Part shown: piece after piece, positions 54,576 through 64,000 of the stretch
Numbering within the stretch: position 1 is the first letter of the stretch
Layout of the letters: every line of letters starts with the position of its first letter
Source of the DNA: Streptomyces pyxinicus
GTDB lineage: Bacteria > Actinomycetota > Actinomycetes > Streptomycetales > Streptomycetaceae
Reading direction: 5' to 3'
DNA: 64,000 nucleotides
Assembly (NCBI RefSeq): GCF_024753135.1
Contig: NZ_JANUGP010000012.1
Span: 1-64,000 of the forward strand
Position numbers and translations under genes: made by a program
Notes under the pieces: model-generated
The model's input: the letters and a program-made list of their open reading frames with translations, nothing else
What the model was told of the DNA's origin: nothing
The model's database searches: none

Positions 54576-57500
54576 TCAGCCGAACGTGCCGAGTTCGTCG
54601 TCCAGGATGCCGAACAGCTCGTCGGCGGTGGCGGATTCCAGGCCGGTGCCGGCGCTCGGCCGGGTGCCGGTGTCCGCCGGCCACTCCCCCGGGCCGTCCC
54701 ATCGCGCGCTCAGGGTGCGCAGCCGGGCCGCGACCCGGGCGCGCTGCTCCTCGTCCACGGCGGCCGGGTCCAGGGCCGCGCCCAGCGCCTCCTCCAGCCG
54801 CAGCACCTCCGCCTCGATGTCGAGGCCGCCGGAGGTGTCCCCGCCGAGTTCCTCGAAGAGGTGGCGGGCGAGGGCGTCGCAGGTCGGGTAGTCGAAGGTG
54901 AGGGTGGTGGACAGGCGCAGGCCGGTGTCGGCGCCGAGCCGGTTGCGCAGCTCCAGGGCCGCGAGCGAGTCGACGCCCAGGTCGCCCAGCGGCCGGTGCG
55001 GGTCGACGGCGGTGCCCGAACCGTGGCCGAGGACATCGGCGGCGTGCCCGCACACCGCCTCCACCAGCACCTTGAGGGCGTCGGGCGCGCCGAGCCCGGC
55101 CAGCCGCCGCGGCAGCGGTTCGGCGGGCGCCGGCGTGTGGGTGGCCGCCCGCGCGGTGCGCCGTACGGCCGCCGGGGCGAGGGCCCGTACCAGGGCCGGG
55201 GCGTCCTCGGTGATCTGGACGCGGACCGGGAGCAGCACCGGGTCGGTGCCGGCCGTGAGGGCCCGGTCGAAGAGGGCCAGGGCCCGGTCGGCGGGCAGCG
55301 GCAGGATGCCGTCGCGGGCCAGCCGGCGCAGCCCGGTCGCGCCGAGGCCGGCCGCCATGCCCTCCCCGGTGTCCCACAGGCCCCAGCCGAGCGAGAGCGC
55401 CGGCAGCTTCTCGGCGTGCCGGCGGACGGCCAGGGCGTCCAGGAAGGCGTTGGCCGCCGCGTAGTTGGCCTGGCCGGCCGCGCCCAGGGTGCCGGCGGCG
55501 GAGGAGAACAGCACGAACGCGGCGAGGCCGAGGTCGCGGGTGAGTTCGTGCAGGTGCCAGGCGGCGTCGGCCTTGGGGCGCAGGACCGCTTCCAGACGCT
55601 CGGGGGTGAGGTCGGTGACCAGGCCGTCGTCCAGGACGCCGGCGGCGTGCACCACGGCGGTCAGCGGGTGCTCGCCGGGCACGGACTCCAGCAGGGCGGC
55701 GAGTGCCGCGCGGTCGGTGACGTCGCAGGCGGTGACGGTCACCGTGGCGCCGAGGGCGGTGAGGTCGTCCCGTGCGGCGGGGTCCGGGAGGCGTCCGGTG
55801 CGGCCGGCCAGCAGCAGGTGCCGGACCCCGTGCCGGGTGACCAGGTGCCGGGCCAGCAGACGGCCGAGGCTTCCGGTGCCGCCGGTGACGAGGACGGTGC
55901 CGTCCGGGTCGAGGGCGGGCCCCTCGCCGGGCTCCGCGGCACCGAGCCCGGCCAGCTCCGGCACATGCAAGGTGCCTTCGCGCAGGGCGAGTTCGGGGGC
56001 CCCGGCGGCCACGGCGGCGGGCAGGGCGGCGACGGAGGCGGGGGCGTCGTCGGTGTCGACGAGGACGAACCGGCCGGGGTGCTCGACGGCCGCGGCCCGC
56101 ACCAGGCCCCAGACCACGGCCTGCGCCGGATCGGGCGTCTCGTCGGCGTGGACGGCGACGGCGGAGCGGGTGAGGACCGCCAGGGGCCGCTCGTCGGGCG
56201 CCTCGGCCAGGTATGCCCGCAGGGCGGCCAGGGTGCGTACGGCGGTCTCGCGGGCCAGCGTCGGCGGGTCGCCGCCGCCCCGCGGATCGGCGGTGACGGC
56301 GCGGGGCTCCGGTGCCGGGCCCGCGGCGCTGAGCGGGCGGGCGGTCCAGCGCACCCGGAACAGGTCGCCGGGTGCCGGGGTCGCCGCGTGCAGCTGGTCG
56401 GCGGTGACCTGGCGGACGCGCAGCGCGGCCACCTCGGCGACGGGCGCGCCGGTGCCGTCGTACAGGCGCAGGGTCAGGTGGTCCGGGCCGTGCGGGGTCA
56501 GGCGCAGGCGCAGTGCCGTGGCGCCGGCCGCGTGCAGGGTGACGCCCTCCCAGGAGAAGGGCAGGGTCATGACGGTCGGGTCCTGGCCGTCGAGCAGGTC
56601 GATGGCGTGCAGGGTGGCGTCGAGCAGGGCCGGGTGCAGGGCGAAGCCGTCGGCCGATTCCGGTTCGGGCAGGGCGAGTTCGGCGCAGACCTCCGCGCCG
56701 AGCCGCCAGGCGCCGCGCAGGCAGCGGAACCGCGGGCCGTAGTGGTAGCCCTGCTCGGCCAGGTGGTCGTAGGTGCCGGTGACGTCCACCGGGGTGGCTC
56801 CGGCGGGCGGCCAGGCCGGCTCGGGGGCCGGTTCCGGCGCGGTGCGCGGGGCGAGGACACCGGTGGCGTGCCGGGTCCACGCGCCGTCGGAGCCCTCCGG
56901 GCGGGCGTGCACGGTGAGCCGGCGGCGGCCGTCCGCGTCCGGGGCGGTGGCTGCCACCTGGAGGTGGACCGCGCCGTGTGCGGGCAGCACCAGGGGCCGT
57001 TCCAGGGTGAGTTCCGCGACCTGCGGGCAGCCGGTGCGGTCGCCGGCCTGCACGGCCAGTTCGACGAAGGCACTGCCGGGCACCAGGACGACGCCCGCCA
57101 CGGCGTGGTCGGCGAGCCAGGGGTGGGTGGCCAGGGAGAGGCGTCCGGTCAGGGCGAGGCGGTCCTCGTCGGCGAGTCGCAGCGCGGCCCCGAGCAGCGG
57201 GTGTCCGGCCGGGGCCTGGCCGAGTCCGCCCGCGTCGCCCCTCGCGCCGGGCTCGTCGTCCAGCCACAGCCGGCGGCGCTGGAAGGGGTAGGTCGGCAGG
57301 TCGGTGCGGCGGGCGCCGGTGCCGGCGAACGCGCGCTGCCAGTCGACGGCCGCCCCGCGGACGTGGGCGGTGCCGAGCAGGGCGGCGAAGGTCCGCTGCT
57401 CGTCGCGGTCGCGGCGCAACGCCGGGACGAACAGGACGCGTTCGGGGTCCGTGACGGCCTGCGCGCCCATCGGGGTGAGGGCGGCGTCGGGGCCGAGTTC

Positions 57501-60500
57501 GAGGAAGGTGCGCACCCCGTGGGCCTCCAGCGCCCTGACACCGTCCCCGAAGCGGACCGTCTCGCGGACGTGCCGGACCCAGTAGGCGGGGTCGCACAGC
57601 TCGTCCGCGCCGGCCCGGGCCCCCGTGACGTCGGAGACGACGGGCAGGGTGGGCGGCGCGTAGGTGAGGTCGCGGGCGGTCTTCTCGAACTCGGCGAGCA
57701 TCGGGTCCATCAGCGGCGAGTGGAAGGCGTGGCTGACCCGCAGCCGTTTGGTACGGCGTCCGGCGAAGGCCTCGGCGACGGCGGTGACGGCGGCCTCGGT
57801 GCCGGAGACCACCACCGCGCGCGGCCCGTTGACGGCGGCGAGGGACACCTCGGGGCCGAGGTGGGGCAGCACCTCCGCCTCGGTGGCGTCGACGGCGAGC
57901 ATCGCGCCGCCCGCGGGCAGGGCCTGCATCAGCCGGCCGCGCGCGGCCACCAGCCGGGCGGCGTCCGCCAGCTCCCAGACCCCGGCCGCATGGGCGGCGG
58001 CCAGCTCGCCGATGGAGTGCCCGGCGAGCCAGTCGGGGCGCACGCCGTAGGCTTCCAGCAGCCGGTACAGGGCGACTTCCACGGCGAACAGGGCGCTCTG
58101 GGTGTAGACGGTGTGGTCGAGCAGGGCCGCCTCGCCGGTGCCGGGCCCGGCCCACATCACGTCCCGCAGCGGGCGGTCGAGGTGGGCGTCGAGGGCCTGG
58201 CAGGCGGCGTCGAGCGCCTCCCGGAAGGCGGGGTGGGCGTCGTACAGGCCGCGTCCCATGCCGACGCGCTGCGCGCCCTGCCCGGTGAACAGGACGGCGG
58301 TCCCGCCCGCGACGGGCCGGCCGCTGATCACGCTGTCCGAGGCGGCACCGCCGGCCAACGCGTCCAGGGCTGACCAGAGTTCGTCCTCGTCGCGGGCCAC
58401 GAGCGCGGCCCGGTGGGTGAGCGCGGCGCGGCCGGTGGCCAGGGAGCGGGCGAGGTCGGGCAGTGGCCGGCCGGCGACCGCGCGCAGCCGGGCGGCCTGC
58501 GCGGCGAGGGCCTCGGGGGTGGCGCCGGAGACCACCAGCGGCAGTGGCGGTGCCGGGGGCGCGCCGGGCGCGGGGTCCTCGGCCGGTGCCTCCTCGATGA
58601 CGGTGTGCACGTTGGTGCCGCTGATCCCGAAGGACGACACGCCGGCGCGGCGCGGGCGGCCGGTGTCCGGCCACGGCCGGTCCTCCGTCAGCAGGCTGAC
58701 CCGGCCCGCGTCCCAGTCGACCTGGGTGGACGGCCGGTCCACGTGCAGGGTGCGCGGCAGCACACCGTGGCGCATCGCCAGCACCATCTTCATGACGCCC
58801 GCGACACCGGCGGCGGCCTGGGTGTGCCCGATGTTGGACTTGACCGAGCCCAGCCACAGGGGCTCCGCACGGTCCTGGCCGTAGGTCGCGAGCAGGGCCT
58901 GGGCCTCGATCGGGTCGCCCAGGGTCGTGCCCGTGCCGTGCGCCTCCACGGCGTCCACGTCGGCGGGCGACAGCCCCGCGGACGCCAACGCCTGCCGGAT
59001 CACGCGCTGTTGAGAGGGACCGTTGGGGGCGGTCAGGCCGTTGGAGGCGCCGTCCTGGTTCACCGCGCTGCCCCGGACCAGCGCGAGCACCGGGTGGCCG
59101 TGGCGGCGGGCGTCCGACAGGCGCTCCAGGACGAGCATGCCGGCGCCCTCGGACAGGGCCGTGCCGTCGGCGGCGTCGGCGAAGGACTTGGCGTGGCCGT
59201 CGGCGGCGAGGTTGCGCTGCCTGCTGAAGTCCACGAACGTGTCGACGGTCGACATCACCGAGACCCCGCCGGCCAGGGCGAGGGTGCACTCGCCCTGCCG
59301 CAGCGCCTGCGCGGCCAGGTGCAGCGCGACCAGCGACGAGGAGCAGGCCGTGTCGACGGTGAGGGTCGGGCCCTCCAGGCCGAGGGCGTAGGCGACCCGG
59401 CCGGAGGCCACGCTGCCGAGGCTGCCGTTGCCCAGGTAGTCGCGCACGGACTCCGGGACCCGGTGCAGGCGGCTGCCGTAGTCGTGGTACATGACGCCCG
59501 CGAAGACACCGGTACGGCTGCCGCGCACGGCGTGCGGGTCGATGCCGGCCCGCTCCAGCGCCTCCCAGGACGTCTCCAGCAGCAGCCGCTGCTGCGGGTC
59601 CATGGCGAGGGCCTCGCGGGGGCCGATGCCGAAGAAGTCGGGGTCGAAGTCGGCGGCGTCGTACAGGAATCCGCCCGTCCGGGTGGCGGAGTGGCCGGCC
59701 TTGCCGGGTTCCGGGTCGTACAGGGCGTCGAGGTCCCAGCCGCGGTCGGCGGGGAAGGCGCCGATGCCGTCGCCGCCGTCGGCGAGCAGCCGCCACAGGT
59801 CCTCGGGGGTGCTGACGCCACCGGGGTAGCGGCAGGCCATGGCGACGATCGCGACCGGCTCGTCCACCTCGCGGATGGCCGGGGTGTCCCCGGACTCGGC
59901 CTCGGCACCGAGGAGTTCGGACCTCAGGTGGGCCACGAGGGCACCCGCGTCCGGATGGTCGAAGACGAGGGTGGCGGGCAGGCGCAGGCCGACGGCGCCT
60001 CCGAGGCGGTTGCGGAGTTCGACGGCGGTGAGGGAGTCGAAGCCGGACTCGCGGAAGGAGCGGCGCGGGTCGAGGGTCATGTCGTCGCCGTGGCCGAGGA
60101 CGGCGGCGACGTGGGTGCGGACCAGTTCCGTGAGGGCCGCGTCGCGTTCGGCGGGGCCGAGGGCGGCGAGCCGGTCGGCGAAGGAGGCGTCGCCCGCCCG
60201 GCCGGCCGCGGTGCGCAGGGCCGGGGCGGGCACCAGGGCGCGCAGGACGGCCGGGACGTCGCCGGCGCGGCGCAGGGCGGCCGGGTCCAGGCCGATCGGG
60301 ACCAGCAGCGGATCGGCGCAGGCCAGGGCGGCGTCCAGCAGGCGCAGGCCGTCCTCGGTGGGCAGGGGTCGGACGCCGGCCCGGGCCATGCGCTCGATGT
60401 CGGCGTCGGTGAGGTGGGCGGTCAGGCCGGTGCGCTGCTCCCAGAATCCCCAGGCCAGGGAGTGTGCGGGCAGACCGAGGGCGCGGCGGTGGACGGCGAG

Positions 60501-63500
60501 GGCGTCGAGGAAGGCGTTCGCGGCGGCGTAGCCGGACTGCCCGGCGCCGTCCACGGTGCCGGCGGCCGAGGAGAACAGCACGAACGCGGCGAGGTCCAGG
60601 TCGCGGGTGAGCTCGTGCAGGTGCCAGGCGGCGTCGGCCTTGGGGCGCAGTACGGCGTCCAGGCGGGCCGGGGTCTGGTCGGTGACCAGTCCGTCGTCGA
60701 GGGTGCCGGCCAGGTGTACGACCGCCGTCAGCGCGTGGGCGGCCGGTATCCCGGTGATGAGAGCGGCCAGTTGGTCCCGGTCGGCGGCGTCGCAGCGGGC
60801 GACGGTGATCTCGGCGTCCAGGCCGGTGAAGTCCTCGGCGGCGGTGCCGCTGCGGCCGGCCAGCACCAGGTGGCGTATCCCGTGCTCGGCCACCAGGTGC
60901 CGGGCGACGAGGGCGCCGAGCACACCGGTGCCGCCGGTGATCAGGACCGTGCCGTCGGGGTCGAGGGCCGGCGCCGGGCCGCCCACGGTGGCGCGGGTGA
61001 GCCGGGGCGTGTGCACCGTGCCCTCGCGCAGGGCGAGTTGGGGTTCTCCGCTCGCGGCCGCCGCGGTCACGGCGGCGGCGTCGCCGTCGGGGCGGTCCAC
61101 CAGCACGAAACGGCCCGGGTGTTCGCCCTGCGCTGCCCGCACCAGGCCCCACACGGCGGCGCCCGCCAGGTCGGTGACGTCCTCCTCCCCCACCGCCACG
61201 GCACCCCGGGTGAGCACCAACAGGCGTGCGTGCGCCGTGCGTTCGTCGGCGAGCCAGTCCTGTACGGCGGTCAGGACCCGTTCGGTCGCGCGGTGGGCGC
61301 CGCCGATCGGCTCGTCGTCGCCGCCGGCCGGCAGCACCACCCAGCCGGGCACCGGTTCGAGGGGGCTGTCGCCCAGGACGGCGTACTCGGGTGCGGGCGC
61401 GGCGGGGACCGGCAGGGCGGGCCAGTCCAGGCGGTACAGGTCGGCCACGCGGGCGGACGGGGCGAGGGCGGCCGGGTCGACGGGGCGGGAGACCAGGGCC
61501 TCGACCTCCGCGACCGGGGCGCCGGCCGGGTCGGCGAGCTGGAGGGACAGGGTGTCGGTACCGTGCAGGCGGACCCGCAGGGCGCTCGCGCTGGCCGCGT
61601 ACAGCGAGACGCCGGTCCAGGTGAACGGCAGCCGGGCACCGCCCGGCGCGTCACCGCCGAGGCCGTCGGCGTGCAGGGCGGCGTCGAACAGGGCCGGGTG
61701 CAGCGCGAACCCGCCTGCCTCGACCGGGAGTTCGACCTCGGCGAAGGTCTCCTCGCCGCGCCGCCAGGCGGCGCGCAGGCCCTGGAAGGCGGGGCCGTAG
61801 TCGTAACCGAGCCCGGCGAGGCGGGCGTAGGCGTCCTCGACGGGTACCGGGACGGCGCCCGGGGGCGGCCAGGCCGTGAGGTCGAAGGCGGGCGGGGCGG
61901 TCCCCGGGGCGAGCAGCCCGGTGGCGTGCGGCGTCCAGACGGTCTCCTCGGCGCCCTCGGTGCTTTCGGGCCGGGAGTGCACGGTGAGTGCGCGGTGCCC
62001 GGTGGCGTCGGCGGCGGCCACGTGCAGTTGGAGCTGCACGGCGCCCCGCTCGGGGAGGATCAGCGGTGCCTGGAGGGTGAGTTCGGCCAGGTGCCCCCAG
62101 CCGAGGTCGCGCCCGGCGCCGAGGGCCAGCTCGACCAGGGCGGTGCCCGGCAGCAGGGGGGTGCCGGACACGGCGTGGTCGGCGAGCCACGGGTGGGTGG
62201 CGACGCAGAGGCGGCCGGTGAACAGGGTGCCGCCCTCGGCGACGGGCACGGCGGCGCCCAGCAGCGGGTGGCCGGTGGTGGCGAGCCCGGCGGCGGTGAC
62301 GTCCCCGGCGGTGGCGGACCGGCCGAGCCAGTACCGCTCGCGCTGGAAGGCGTAGGTGGGCAGGTCGGCGGGGCGTACCGGCAGGCCGGCGAAGACGGCC
62401 GACCAGTCGACGGGGACGCCCGCGACGAAGGCCTCGCCGAGGGCGGTCAGGACCCGCTCGGGGCCGCCGTCGTCGCGGCGCAGCGAGCCGAGTCCGATGA
62501 GGTCGGCGCCGGCCGTGTCGGCGGTCTCGGCGAGGGAGTGCAGCAGCACCGGGTGCGGGCCGCACTCCACGAACACCCCGTACCCGGCCTCCAGCAGGGC
62601 CCGGGTGGCCGGTTCGAAGAGCACGCTCTGGCGCAGGTTGGTGTACCAGTAGCCGGCGTCCAGGCCGGTGGTGTCGGCGCGGTCCCCGGTGACGGTGGAG
62701 TAGAACGGCACCTCGGCGGGCCGGGGGCGCACGTCCGCGAGGTCGGCGAGGAGCCGGTCCCGGATGGACTCGACGTGCGCGCTGTGCGAGGCGTAGTCCA
62801 CCGGGAGCCGTTTGGCCCGGCCGCCGTCGGCCACGATCGCGTCCCGGAGCGCGTCCAGGGCGTCGGCGTCGCCGGACAGCACCACGGAGGCGGCGCCGTT
62901 GACGGCGGCCACCGACACGCGCCCGTCGTGGCCGGCGATCAGCTCGCGTACCCGGTCCTCGGGCAGGGCCACCGACATCATGCCGCCCCGCCCGGACAGG
63001 TCGCGGGCGATGGCCTGGCTGCGCAGCGCCACCACGCGGGCGCCGTCCGGGAGGGAGAGCGCGCCGGCGACGCAGGCGGCGGCGATCTCGCCCTGGGAGT
63101 GGCCGACGACCCCGGCGGGGTGGACGCCGTGCGCGCGCCACAGCGCGGCCAGCGAGACCATGATCGCCCAGAGCACGGGCTGGACGACGTCCACGCGGTC
63201 CAGCGGTTGCCGGGAGCGCACGGTCTCGATCAGGTCCCAGTCGGTGACGGGTGCGAGGGCTTCGGCGCACTCGGCCATGCGGGCCGCGAACACCGGTGAG
63301 CCGTCGAGCAGTTCGGCGGCCATGCCGGTCCACTGGGAGCCCTGGCCGGGGAAGACGAACACGGTGCGGGACTCCCCCGCCGGCCGGCCGCGCACCACGT
63401 TCGGCGCGGTGTCGGCGCCCTCGGCGAGGGCGGTGAGTCCGGCGGTGAGGGCGGGCAGGCCGGCGCCGGTGACGACGGCGCGCTCGTCCAGTGCGGCCCG

Positions 63501-64000
63501 GCCGGTGGCGAGGGTGTGGGCCACGTCGGGCACCGGGTCGGTGCCGGTGGCGAGGTGGTCGAGGAGGCGGCGGGCCTGGGCGGCGAGCCCCTGGGGGGTC
63601 TTGCCGGACAGCACCAGCGGGAGCGGACCGGTCCAGGCGGGTTCCCCGGGGCGGGGCTCTGGTTCGGGTGCGGCCTCGACGATGACGTGGGCGTTGGTGC
63701 CGCTGATGCCGAAGGAGGAGACGGCCGCGCGGCGGGGCTCTCCGTCGGCGGGCCAGTCGCGGGCCTCGGCGAGCAGTTCGACGGCGCCGGCCGCCCAGTC
63801 GACCTGGGAGGTGGGGTGGTCGGCGTGCAGGGTCTTCGGCAGCCGGCCGTGCCGCATGGCCATCACCATCTTGATGACCCCCGCGACCCCGGCGGCGGCC
63901 TGGGTGTGCCCGATGTTGGACTTGACCGAGCCCAGCCACAGGGGTTCCGCGCGGCCCTGGCCGTAGGTCGCGAGCAGGGCTCCCGCCTCGATGGGGTCGC
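54576..64000 (-). CDS. modular type I polyketide synthase, 3' part (5' end outside window)
   Basis: At least 3140 residues are visible; the gene enters from the right edge inside a KS (DPIEAGALLATYGQG onward). Module A: end of KS, AT (GHSQGE; YASHS, methylmalonyl type), DH (HAVSGTPLLPG), KR (ITGGTGVLG; LDD, B-type) and ACP (GFDSLTAVEL). Module B: KS (DTACSSSL, EAHGTGTTLGD, KSNIGHTQ), AT (GHSIGE; HAFHS, malonyl type), DH (HAVAGVVLVPG), KR (LDD, B-type), ACP (GVDSLAALEL). No ER and no thioesterase; the C-terminus ends in a docking-type helix region (SATADELFGILDDEL). The two modules should add a methyl-branched and an unbranched double bond. The next PKS partner lies beyond the window. Confidence 0.93.
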   Translation of the reverse strand, partial: DPIEAGALLATYGQGRAEPLWLGSVKSNIGHTQAAAGVAGVIKMVMAMRHGRLPKTLHADHPTSQVDWAAGAVELLAEARDWPADGEPRRAAVSSFGISGTNAHVIVEAAPEPEPRPGEPAWTGPLPLVLSGKTPQGLAAQARRLLDHLATGTDPVPDVAHTLATGRAALDERAVVTGAGLPALTAGLTALAEGADTAPNVVRGRPAGESRTVFVFPGQGSQWTGMAAELLDGSPVFAARMAECAEALAPVTDWDLIETVRSRQPLDRVDVVQPVLWAIMVSLAALWRAHGVHPAGVVGHSQGEIAAACVAGALSLPDGARVVALRSQAIARDLSGRGGMMSVALPEDRVRELIAGHDGRVSVAAVNGAASVVLSGDADALDALRDAIVADGGRAKRLPVDYASHSAHVESIRDRLLADLADVRPRPAEVPFYSTVTGDRADTTGLDAGYWYTNLRQSVLFEPATRALLEAGYGVFVECGPHPVLLHSLAETADTAGADLIGLGSLRRDDGGPERVLTALGEAFVAGVPVDWSAVFAGLPVRPADLPTYAFQRERYWLGRSATAGDVTAAGLATTGHPLLGAAVPVAEGGTLFTGRLCVATHPWLADHAVSGTPLLPGTALVELALGAGRDLGWGHLAELTLQAPLILPERGAVQLQLHVAAADATGHRALTVHSRPESTEGAEETVWTPHATGLLAPGTAPPAFDLTAWPPPGAVPVPVEDAYARLAGLGYDYGPAFQGLRAAWRRGEETFAEVELPVEAGGFALHPALFDAALHADGLGGDAPGGARLPFTWTGVSLYAASASALRVRLHGTDTLSLQLADPAGAPVAEVEALVSRPVDPAALAPSARVADLYRLDWPALPVPAAPAPEYAVLGDSPLEPVPGWVVLPAGGDDEPIGGAHRATERVLTAVQDWLADERTAHARLLVLTRGAVAVGEEDVTDLAGAAVWGLVRAAQGEHPGRFVLVDRPDGDAAAVTAAAASGEPQLALREGTVHTPRLTRATVGGPAPALDPDGTVLITGGTGVLGALVARHLVAEHGIRHLVLAGRSGTAAEDFTGLDAEITVARCDAADRDQLAALITGIPAAHALTAVVHLAGTLDDGLVTDQTPARLDAVLRPKADAAWHLHELTRDLDLAAFVLFSSAAGTVDGAGQSGYAAANAFLDALAVHRRALGLPAHSLAWGFWEQRTGLTAHLTDADIERMARAGVRPLPTEDGLRLLDAALACADPLLVPIGLDPAALRRAGDVPAVLRALVPAPALRTAAGRAGDASFADRLAALGPAERDAALTELVRTHVAAVLGHGDDMTLDPRRSFRESGFDSLTAVELRNRLGGAVGLRLPATLVFDHPDAGALVAHLRSELLGAEAESGDTPAIREVDEPVAIVAMACRYPGGVSTPEDLWRLLADGGDGIGAFPADRGWDLDALYDPEPGKAGHSATRTGGFLYDAADFDPDFFGIGPREALAMDPQQRLLLETSWEALERAGIDPHAVRGSRTGVFAGVMYHDYGSRLHRVPESVRDYLGNGSLGSVASGRVAYALGLEGPTLTVDTACSSSLVALHLAAQALRQGECTLALAGGVSVMSTVDTFVDFSRQRNLAADGHAKSFADAADGTALSEGAGMLVLERLSDARRHGHPVLALVRGSAVNQDGASNGLTAPNGPSQQRVIRQALASAGLSPADVDAVEAHGTGTTLGDPIEAQALLATYGQDRAEPLWLGSVKSNIGHTQAAAGVAGVMKMVLAMRHGVLPRTLHVDRPSTQVDWDAGRVSLLTEDRPWPDTGRPRRAGVSSFGISGTNVHTVIEEAPAEDPAPGAPPAPPLPLVVSGATPEALAAQAARLRAVAGRPLPDLARSLATGRAALTHRAALVARDEDELWSALDALAGGAASDSVISGRPVAGGTAVLFTGQGAQRVGMGRGLYDAHPAFREALDAACQALDAHLDRPLRDVMWAGPGTGEAALLDHTVYTQSALFAVEVALYRLLEAYGVRPDWLAGHSIGELAAAHAAGVWELADAARLVAARGRLMQALPAGGAMLAVDATEAEVLPHLGPEVSLAAVNGPRAVVVSGTEAAVTAVAEAFAGRRTKRLRVSHAFHSPLMDPMLAEFEKTARDLTYAPPTLPVVSDVTGARAGADELCDPAYWVRHVRETVRFGDGVRALEAHGVRTFLELGPDAALTPMGAQAVTDPERVLFVPALRRDRDEQRTFAALLGTAHVRGAAVDWQRAFAGTGARRTDLPTYPFQRRRLWLDDEPGARGDAGGLGQAPAGHPLLGAALRLADEDRLALTGRLSLATHPWLADHAVAGVVLVPGSAFVELAVQAGDRTGCPQVAELTLERPLVLPAHGAVHLQVAATAPDADGRRRLTVHARPEGSDGAWTRHATGVLAPRTAPEPAPEPAWPPAGATPVDVTGTYDHLAEQGYHYGPRFRCLRGAWRLGAEVCAELALPEPESADGFALHPALLDATLHAIDLLDGQDPTVMTLPFSWEGVTLHAAGATALRLRLTPHGPDHLTLRLYDGTGAPVAEVAALRVRQVTADQLHAATPAPGDLFRVRWTARPLSAAGPAPEPRAVTADPRGGGDPPTLARETAVRTLAALRAYLAEAPDERPLAVLTRSAVAVHADETPDPAQAVVWGLVRAAAVEHPGRFVLVDTDDAPASVAALPAAVAAGAPELALREGTLHVPELAGLGAAEPGEGPALDPDGTVLVTGGTGSLGRLLARHLVTRHGVRHLLLAGRTGRLPDPAARDDLTALGATVTVTACDVTDRAALAALLESVPGEHPLTAVVHAAGVLDDGLVTDLTPERLEAVLRPKADAAWHLHELTRDLGLAAFVLFSSAAGTLGAAGQANYAAANAFLDALAVRRHAEKLPALSLGWGLWDTGEGMAAGLGATGLRRLARDGILPLPADRALALFDRALTAGTDPVLLPVRVQITEDAPALVRALAPAAVRRTARAATHTPAPAEPLPRRLAGLGAPDALKVLVEAVCGHAADVLGHGSGTAVDPHRPLGDLGVDSLAALELRNRLGADTGLRLSTTLTFDYPTCDALARHLFEELGGDTSGGLDIEAEVLRLEEALGAALDPAAVDEEQRARVAARLRTLSARWDGPGEWPADTGTRPSAGTGLESATADELFGILDDELGTFG

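Noticed and set aside
54576..64000. Enoyl reductase or thioesterase domain in the modular PKS
   Set aside because: The region between DH and KR in both modules shows no ER nucleotide-binding pattern, and the C-terminus has no GxSxG thioesterase motif.

Overview
The window is very GC-rich, uses GTG starts freely, packs genes with 4-base ATGA/GTGA overlaps, and carries actinomycete-only families (SsgA-like, MerR/B12 LitR, PRC-barrel pairs, SpoIIE-type phosphatases, LAL regulators, type I PKS). This points to a Streptomyces chromosome (inference from content). No rRNA, tRNA, CRISPR array, transposase or phage gene was seen. Layout: (1) 1-8.5 kb is a stress/partner-switching region with an ANTAR-GAF protein, PRC-barrel proteins, two MarR regulators each beside a SpoIIE/PP2C-type protein, an RsbW-like kinase and a STAS antagonist. 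(2) 8.6-24.3 kb is a light-response and carotenoid cluster: ECF sigma factor LitS and B12-type MerR regulator LitR, divergent from each other; crtE-crtI-crtB plus a Rieske protein on the minus strand; crtY-crtT-crtU on the plus strand (isorenieratene-type aromatic carotenoid); and a photolyase, a photolyase-like Fe-S protein and an SDR protein. Three of the transcription starts share a GCATCC-N17-GGAA-like promoter, a candidate LitS promoter. (3) 24.8-33.2 kb holds an SsgA-like protein, a response regulator and a small HTH protein facing a histidine kinase and a response-regulator/PP2C fusion, then an Mrr-like membrane protein, and a three-gene operon PP2C - B12-binding protein - STAS. The B12 protein carries the W-x9-EH and ExH residues of CarH-type cobalamin photoreceptors, so this may be a light-operated partner switch. 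(4) 33.3-38.1 kb is envelope and housekeeping: L,D-transpeptidase-like lipoprotein, DUF2993 protein, PepSY lipoprotein, epoxide hydrolase, secreted protein. (5) 38.3-48.8 kb is a compact secondary-lipid/polyketide locus: MMPL exporter, a PfaA-like iterative KS-AT-ACP-KR-DH synthase, a small helical protein and a PfaD-type enoyl reductase. (6) 49.1-64 kb has a PAS-GAF-PP2C protein, a long regulatory region with Crp-like site and strong promoter, a LAL regulator with a TTA (bldA) codon, and the 3' part of a modular type I PKS (two KS-AT-DH-KR-ACP modules) running off the right edge. Several partial duplications are visible (after the ANTAR gene, between crtB and the Rieske gene, and an epoxide-hydrolase scar at 48.9 kb), and CrtE carries an unusual C-terminal tail of 10-residue repeats. 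All function calls come from reading the sequence and motif knowledge; no database search was run.
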